Part shown: piece by piece, positions 5,585 to 8,194 of the stretch | Layout: each line of letters starts with the position of its first letter | Numbering within the stretch: position 1 is the stretch's first letter | Origin: DATGKD01 sp035294855 | GTDB taxonomy: Bacteria; Actinomycetota; Acidimicrobiia; Acidimicrobiales; UBA8190 | Length of the DNA stretch: 8,194 nt | Assembly: GCA_035294855.1 (NCBI GenBank) | Contig: DATGKD010000194.1 | Coordinates: 1-8,194 of the forward strand | Reading direction: 5' to 3' | Notes under the pieces: model-generated | The model's database searches: none | Seen by the model: the letters and a program-made list of their open reading frames with translations, nothing else | Told to the model about the DNA's origin: nothing | Position numbers and translations under genes: made by a program

Positions 5585-6070
5585 TCAGCGGTGATCGGTG
5601 GCGACTCCGTCTTCGGCGTCGTCCCACCCCGGGGCGCTGGTGGCCGCATACGAGGTCACGACGACGATGAACAGCAGGAACGTCACCACGTGCACCGACG
5701 TGCACCACAGGCAGATGGCTTTGATCACGAACAGCTCGGCGGACAGCAGGTAGATGACGAATCCCATGCCCCCCACCACCATGGCCAGCCGGAGCTGCGC
5801 CAGCCGGCGCGACGCCACCTGCCACATGGGCGGAAGGTTGACCACCAGGAGCGCAGTGAAGAACAGCAGCCCCAGCAGCGCGACCGGGATGCCGAAGACC
5901 TTCGACTCCGCGCTCGTGGTCACCTTCTGGCAGTCGATGGCGCCGCCCCCCGCCGGGCAGGACACGATCCCACCGGTGTAGTGCTCGATCGTGAGGTACA
6001 TCGACACGCCGAACCCGCACAGCGACAGGACGAATGCGGTGATCGGCTGCCAGCGCGGCACTGGCTGCAC
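5585..6070 (-). CDS. Vitamin K epoxide reductase (VKOR) family membrane protein
   Basis: This is a 161-residue four-helix membrane protein (helices roughly 8-26, 60-78, 93-113, 118-140). The active-site CxxC is C120-LW-C123 and the two periplasmic-loop cysteines are C38 and C47 (VSCPAGGGAIDC). These are the four redox cysteines of bacterial VKOR. TTSAESKVFGIP (51-62) carries the conserved Ser and GIP of the family. Bacterial VKOR does the job of DsbB: it takes electrons from an extracytoplasmic thioredoxin-like partner and passes them to quinone. The GTG at 6070 has GAGG (6081-6078) 7 nt upstream, overlapping the stop of the preceding DUF929 gene across a 9-nt gap, so coupling is likely. The neighbouring thioredoxin-like protein is the obvious partner. 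The quinone link also fits the menaquinone-type genes nearby. Confidence 0.94.
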   Translation of the reverse strand: MQPVPRWQPITAFVLSLCGFGVSMYLTIEHYTGGIVSCPAGGGAIDCQKVTTSAESKVFGIPVALLGLLFFTALLVVNLPPMWQVASRRLAQLRLAMVVGGMGFVIYLLSAELFVIKAICLWCTSVHVVTFLLFIVVVTSYAATSAPGWDDAEDGVATDHR

Positions 6071-6079
6071 GGTGGATCC

Positions 6080-7153
6080 TCAGCCCAGGTGCAGAGCCGT
6101 GGCCGCCTTGTGCACCCCTGAGGAGGTGCAGAGCGGTGTGGGCTGCTGGCCGGTGAGTGAGCAGACCGCAGCGGTCAGATAGTTGGCGGTCCCCACGATG
6201 GCTTGCGTGACCGGGTCGTTGGGGTTGGTGAACTTGGCCGCGATCTCACTCTGTGACAGGCCACCGAGCAGCGTGCCGTCGCCGTTGTAGCTCGGGCCGG
6301 TGACGAACACCTTGTTGCCGATGTCGAGGAACGGGTAGCCCGTCCGGATACCGAATTGCTGCGAGTACTTCTCCCACAGGTTCTGCTGCTGGGTGGTCAG
6401 CGGTTGGAGGATGTGGCGCGTCCCGGCGCCGTTGGTGTCGTTGCCCTCGTGCTCGACCGGCGTGAAGTCGATCGACGTGCTCGTGAAGCTCGACCCGAAG
6501 AACGACAAGGTGGCGGTGTCAGGGTTGGCGTCCCACGGGGACGAGAACGTCTCCTTCAGGCCGGTGAACGTGCCGAAGTGGCTCATCGCCATGGCGATGG
6601 CCCAGCGCTCGGCCGCGCAGTACGGACAGAACTCGGCTCCGATGAACAGGACCTCGGGCTTGCCGCCCGAGGTGAGCCGGGCCTGGTTGTTCACCACCAA
6701 GGGTGCGGTGGTGCCGGCCCCGGTCCCGACCGCGTCGATGACCGATTGGGGCACCGAGGTGATCTGGGAGACCAGTTGCGGCGTGGCCACGGTCACGGTC
6801 GGGGCCGAGGTGTTCGCGTTGTTCTTGCTGCCGCCCGTGGACACCTTGACGATGACGAGGGCGACGACCACGACCACGACCAACCCGATCGAGGCGAACG
6901 CGATCGTCGACGGCGAATAGCGCCGGGGTGGGGCCGCGGTGACCCGCATGTTCTGCTGCGGCGCGCTCGCCTTGCCGCCCGGGCCCGGCCGGCCGGGAGG
7001 CCGCTTGCCTCCGCCCGCACCCTGCCGTTGCGGCTGGCGCTGGCCCTGAGCGGGTGGGCGCTTGGCTTGCGCGGGTTGCCGGCGCGCGGGCGCACCGGAC
7101 CGCTGGCCGCCGGTTCCCTTGCCGCCTGGTTGCACTGAACTCATTCGGACCAT
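6080..7153 (-). CDS. Membrane-anchored thioredoxin-like protein of the DUF929 family
   Basis: This is a 357-residue protein. Residues 1-78 are a basic, Gln/Pro/Gly/Arg-rich, low-complexity cytoplasmic tail. Residues 82-104 form one transmembrane helix (VVVVVVALVIV), followed by a Thr/Ser-rich linker and an extracytoplasmic domain. The domain holds PEVLFIGAEFCPYCAAERWAIAMAM (167-191) with a thioredoxin-type CPYC (C176, C179). TGYPFLDIG (271-279) is placed like the cis-Pro loop. Two further Cys (C331, C342) near the C-terminus may form a structural disulfide. DUF929 is known mainly from archaea and some actinobacteria, and its function is not established to my knowledge. With VKOR 9 nt downstream, an oxidant or isomerase role for secreted proteins is a fair inference. 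ATG 7153 (AGGG 4 nt upstream, inside a hairpin) and ATG 7144 are both possible starts. Confidence 0.9.
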   Translation of the reverse strand: MVRMSSVQPGGKGTGGQRSGAPARRQPAQAKRPPAQGQRQPQRQGAGGGKRPPGRPGPGGKASAPQQNMRVTAAPPRRYSPSTIAFASIGLVVVVVVALVIVKVSTGGSKNNANTSAPTVTVATPQLVSQITSVPQSVIDAVGTGAGTTAPLVVNNQARLTSGGKPEVLFIGAEFCPYCAAERWAIAMAMSHFGTFTGLKETFSSPWDANPDTATLSFFGSSFTSTSIDFTPVEHEGNDTNGAGTRHILQPLTTQQQNLWEKYSQQFGIRTGYPFLDIGNKVFVTGPSYNGDGTLLGGLSQSEIAAKFTNPNDPVTQAIVGTANYLTAAVCSLTGQQPTPLCTSSGVHKAATALHLG

Positions 7154-7170
7154 GCTGCCCTATCGGCAGC
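7154..7170 (-). promoter_or_regulatory. 6-bp stem-loop abutting the DUF929 start codon
   Basis: On the minus strand GCTGCC-GATAG-GGCAGC forms a perfect 6-bp stem with a 5-nt loop, ending at the base before the ATG at 7153. The only Shine-Dalgarno-like AGGG lies across its loop and 3' arm. If folded, the hairpin would hinder initiation at 7153. It could modulate translation, serve as a DNA operator, or indicate that the true start is the ATG at 7144. Confidence 0.35.
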
Positions 7171-7201
7171 CCCCCGTGGGCGCGGCAGGTGCTGAGCGGG
7201 C

Positions 7202-7639
7202 TCAGCCGTTGCTTCGCCCGAGGCGGCGCGCCGCCAGCCGGTGGCGGCCACCCGCCGGGTACATGCGCGCCAGGTGGTTCCAGGCGCAGTTCGGGCACAC
7301 CTCGACGACGTAGCACGCCACCTCTTCGGCCCGGCGGCACAGGCGCGCGAGCTCCGTCGTCGTGGCCGGGCAGCGCCCGTTCGGCGGCAGCCGGGGCCCG
7401 AAGACGTACGTCACGTGCACGAGCGAGGAGTCCTCGCAGATCGGGCAGTCCTCCGCCAGCGCGACACCGACGTTGCGCGCCGCCCGCAACAGCTCGGGAT
7501 GCGCGTCGCACACGTCCACCCGCGACAGCCGGCCCTTGCGGAATTCGCTCACGACGGCGTTGCGCGCCAGCCGGTACTCGACGCGTCCGCCGGTACCCGT
7601 CACCGGGAACCCTCGCAGCGCGGACGGCCCGAAGCTCAT
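7202..7639 (-). CDS. DUF5318 family zinc-binding-type protein
   Basis: This is a 145-residue protein matching actinobacterial DUF5318 as I recall it: VEYRLARNAVVSEFRKGRLSRVDVCDAHPELLRAARNVG (20-58), then CPIC (C65, C68), VTYVFG (76-81), and VACYVVEVCPNCAWNHLARMY (107-127) with the second CxxC (C115, C118). The four Cys suggest one zinc site. The family has no assigned function. I chose the ATG at 7639 because TACCCT (7652-7647), a TANNNT -10, ends 7 nt upstream, which fits a leaderless transcript, and because no Shine-Dalgarno precedes it. A longer version reaching 7705 adds a segment unlike the family. It is 48 nt upstream of the DUF929 gene on the same strand and so may be the first gene of that operon. 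In other actinobacteria, as I recall, it also lies near a PadR regulator, as here. Confidence 0.88.
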   Translation of the reverse strand: MSFGPSALRGFPVTGTGGRVEYRLARNAVVSEFRKGRLSRVDVCDAHPELLRAARNVGVALAEDCPICEDSSLVHVTYVFGPRLPPNGRCPATTTELARLCRRAEEVACYVVEVCPNCAWNHLARMYPAGGRHRLAARRLGRSNG

Positions 7640-7646
7640 CGCCACA

Positions 7647-7652
7647 AGGGTA
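7647..7652 (-). promoter_or_regulatory. Candidate leaderless -10 element for the DUF5318 gene
   Basis: TACCCT on the minus strand fits TANNNT. With 7 nt between it and the ATG at 7639, transcription would start at or next to the start codon. The -35 region is unclear: TTGTTG lies upstream with a short 15-nt spacer. It could drive the whole five-gene run. Confidence 0.4.
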
Positions 7653-7753
7653 CCGTCGAGGCCCGGACAACAACCGGGCGAGTTGGCGTCCTGTGCGGCA
7701 TCCACTCATGGGCCGCCGGCACCACCGGCGAAGCCCCACCTCTTGTTTGTCGT

Positions 7754-7824
7754 GGCTGATTTTCTTGGCTGATCTTTTCGGCTGCCCCTTTTGGCTGCCT
7801 CTTCTCGGCTGACCTCTCCTGGCC
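7754..7824. repeat. Degenerate 13/14-bp tandem repeat, GGCTG plus pyrimidine-rich spacer
   Basis: GGCTG recurs at 7754, 7767, 7780, 7793 and 7807, with a degenerate GGCC at 7821. The spacings are 13, 13, 13, 14 and 14 bp. The spacers are nearly all T and C (for example ATTTTCTT, ATCTTTTC, CCCCTTTT). On the minus strand it is purine-rich. The stretch is conspicuously richer in T than its surroundings. Confidence 0.75.
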
Positions 7825-8027
7825 TTCGTCCCGCGTCGCCGGATGGGGCCGATGTCGGGCGGTCCCGGCCACCGGGGAGGGCGGCCGGGGGTGGCGTGCG
7901 GCCATGGCGGTCGCCGGCGGGCGCGGCGGGCAGGGGGCCGGCGACCGCGCCCAGCGCCGAGGCAGTCCCGACCCGGCCGTCCGGAGGCGGCCCCCCGGGA
8001 AGGTGACCAAAATGTGGCGGCGCCGCC

Positions 8028-8048
8028 GATGTATCGCTACGATATATC
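8028..8048. promoter_or_regulatory. 21-bp dyad upstream of the padR-type gene, candidate autoregulatory operator
   Basis: Half-sites GATGTATCG (8028-8036) and CGATATATC (8040-8048) are inverted about a CTA spacer and match in 8 of 9 positions. The dyad is AT-rich in otherwise GC-rich DNA and ends 46 bp before the PadR start. A -10-like TACGAT (8038-8043) lies inside it, so a bound dimer would block polymerase. PadR proteins bind such dyads as dimers and usually repress themselves. That this PadR binds here is inferred. Confidence 0.55.
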
Positions 8049-8094
8049 TCACGATGTTCCTGAGCCCCCTGACCCGAGTGCCCGGAGCCTGACG

Positions 8095-8194
8095 ATGCTG
8101 GAGATGGCCATCCTCGGCCTGCTCAGCGAGCAGGCCATGCACGGCTACGAGATCCGCAAGCGTCTTCGGGACGAGCTGGGGATCCTGTCGAACG
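8095..8194 (+). CDS. PadR family transcriptional regulator, N-terminal part
   Basis: The 33 visible residues open MLEMAILGLLSEQAMHGYEIRKRL, the classic PadR winged-helix start (helix 1, then the HGYEI/L turn and helix 2). The gene runs off the right edge. The ATG at 8095 has GGAG (8084-8087) 7 nt upstream. PadR proteins are dimeric DNA-binding repressors that often respond to small aromatic or lipophilic ligands. The candidate operator at 8028-8048 suggests autoregulation. It is divergent from the DUF5318 gene. The effector and the targets are not visible. Confidence 0.93.
   Translation, partial: MLEMAILGLLSEQAMHGYEIRKRLRDELGILSN

Larger units (their letters stand above)
7640..8094. other. 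455-bp stretch without a convincing gene
   Basis: This lies between the divergent DUF5318 and PadR genes. From left to right it holds a possible promoter for DUF5318, a small GC hairpin (CGCCGG-CACCA-CCGGCG, 7714-7730), a pyrimidine-rich 13/14-bp periodic repeat (7754-7824), a very GC-rich stretch (about 7840-8000) in which I see no structure, a 12-bp palindrome (GGCGGCGCCGCC, 8016-8027) and an AT-rich dyad (8028-8048). Open frames cross it on both strands but none gives a protein-like composition or matches a family I know. Confidence 0.7.

Noticed and set aside
7714..7730. Hairpin CGCCGG-CACCA-CCGGCG as a terminator
   Set aside because: No gene on either strand ends just before it and there is no T-run. 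A 6-bp GC stem is weak evidence here, so I only mention it in the gap description.
6519..7739. 406-codon open frame on the minus strand
   Set aside because: It is frame-shifted relative to the DUF929 and DUF5318 genes and has an Arg/Gly-rich translation with no recognisable domain.
7754..7824. CRISPR-like array
   Set aside because: The unit is only 13-14 bp with a 5-bp conserved core. There are no repeats of 23 bp or more, no unique spacers and no cas gene.
7636..8142. 168-codon minus-strand frame across the 455-bp gap
   Set aside because: It begins inside padR on the opposite strand and has a low-complexity Arg/Pro composition. The only structured part is the 13/14-bp repeat, so I treat the gap as non-coding.

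Overview
The window is GC-rich DNA (about 70% or more by eye) with tightly packed genes, frequent GTG starts and overlapping stop/start codons. A DUF5318 protein, MenG/MenJ-like genes and a VKOR/DUF929 pair suggest Actinomycetota. The DUF929 plus VKOR pairing makes me lean towards Acidimicrobiia or a related uncultured lineage, but that is an inference from gene families and not from a marker gene. I see no rRNA, tRNA, CRISPR array, transposase or phage gene.

Left part (1-1217). The 5' end of panB (pantothenate/CoA biosynthesis) runs off the left edge on the minus strand. It is divergent from a small two-CxxC zinc-ribbon protein (394-642, plus), with overlapping promoter elements in an 82-bp gap. 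The small protein is followed by an SRPBCC-fold protein (678-1163, plus), which converges on the next cluster.

Isoprenoid/quinone region (1215-4036). A UbiE/MenG-like methyltransferase (minus) overlaps by 8 nt a polytopic membrane protein with weak UbiA-like character. Across a 52-bp gap that holds a perfect inverted repeat lies a divergent geranylgeranyl-reductase-family flavoprotein resembling MenJ. Together they look like a tailoring set for menaquinone or another prenylated lipid: a possible prenyl transfer or binding protein, a C-methyltransferase and a prenyl-chain reductase.

Redox, sigma factor and repair run (4088-7639, minus). Five genes lie head to tail with gaps of 48, 9, 37 and -4 nt: DUF5318 zinc protein, membrane-anchored thioredoxin-like DUF929 protein (CPYC), VKOR-family membrane protein (CLWC plus two loop cysteines), ECF-type sigma factor, and an O6-alkylguanine-DNA alkyltransferase carrying a C-terminal Ada zinc domain. 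The DUF929/VKOR pair is a plausible extracytoplasmic disulfide-forming module. The sigma factor and the alkyltransferase share an ATGA overlap, so their translation is probably coupled. The alkyltransferase lacks Ada's AraC-type DNA-binding region, which makes its coupling to a sigma factor the most interesting point in the window.

Right part (7640-8194). A 455-bp stretch without a gene holds a short 13/14-bp periodic repeat and, near its right end, a 21-bp dyad just upstream of a PadR-family regulator that runs off the right edge.
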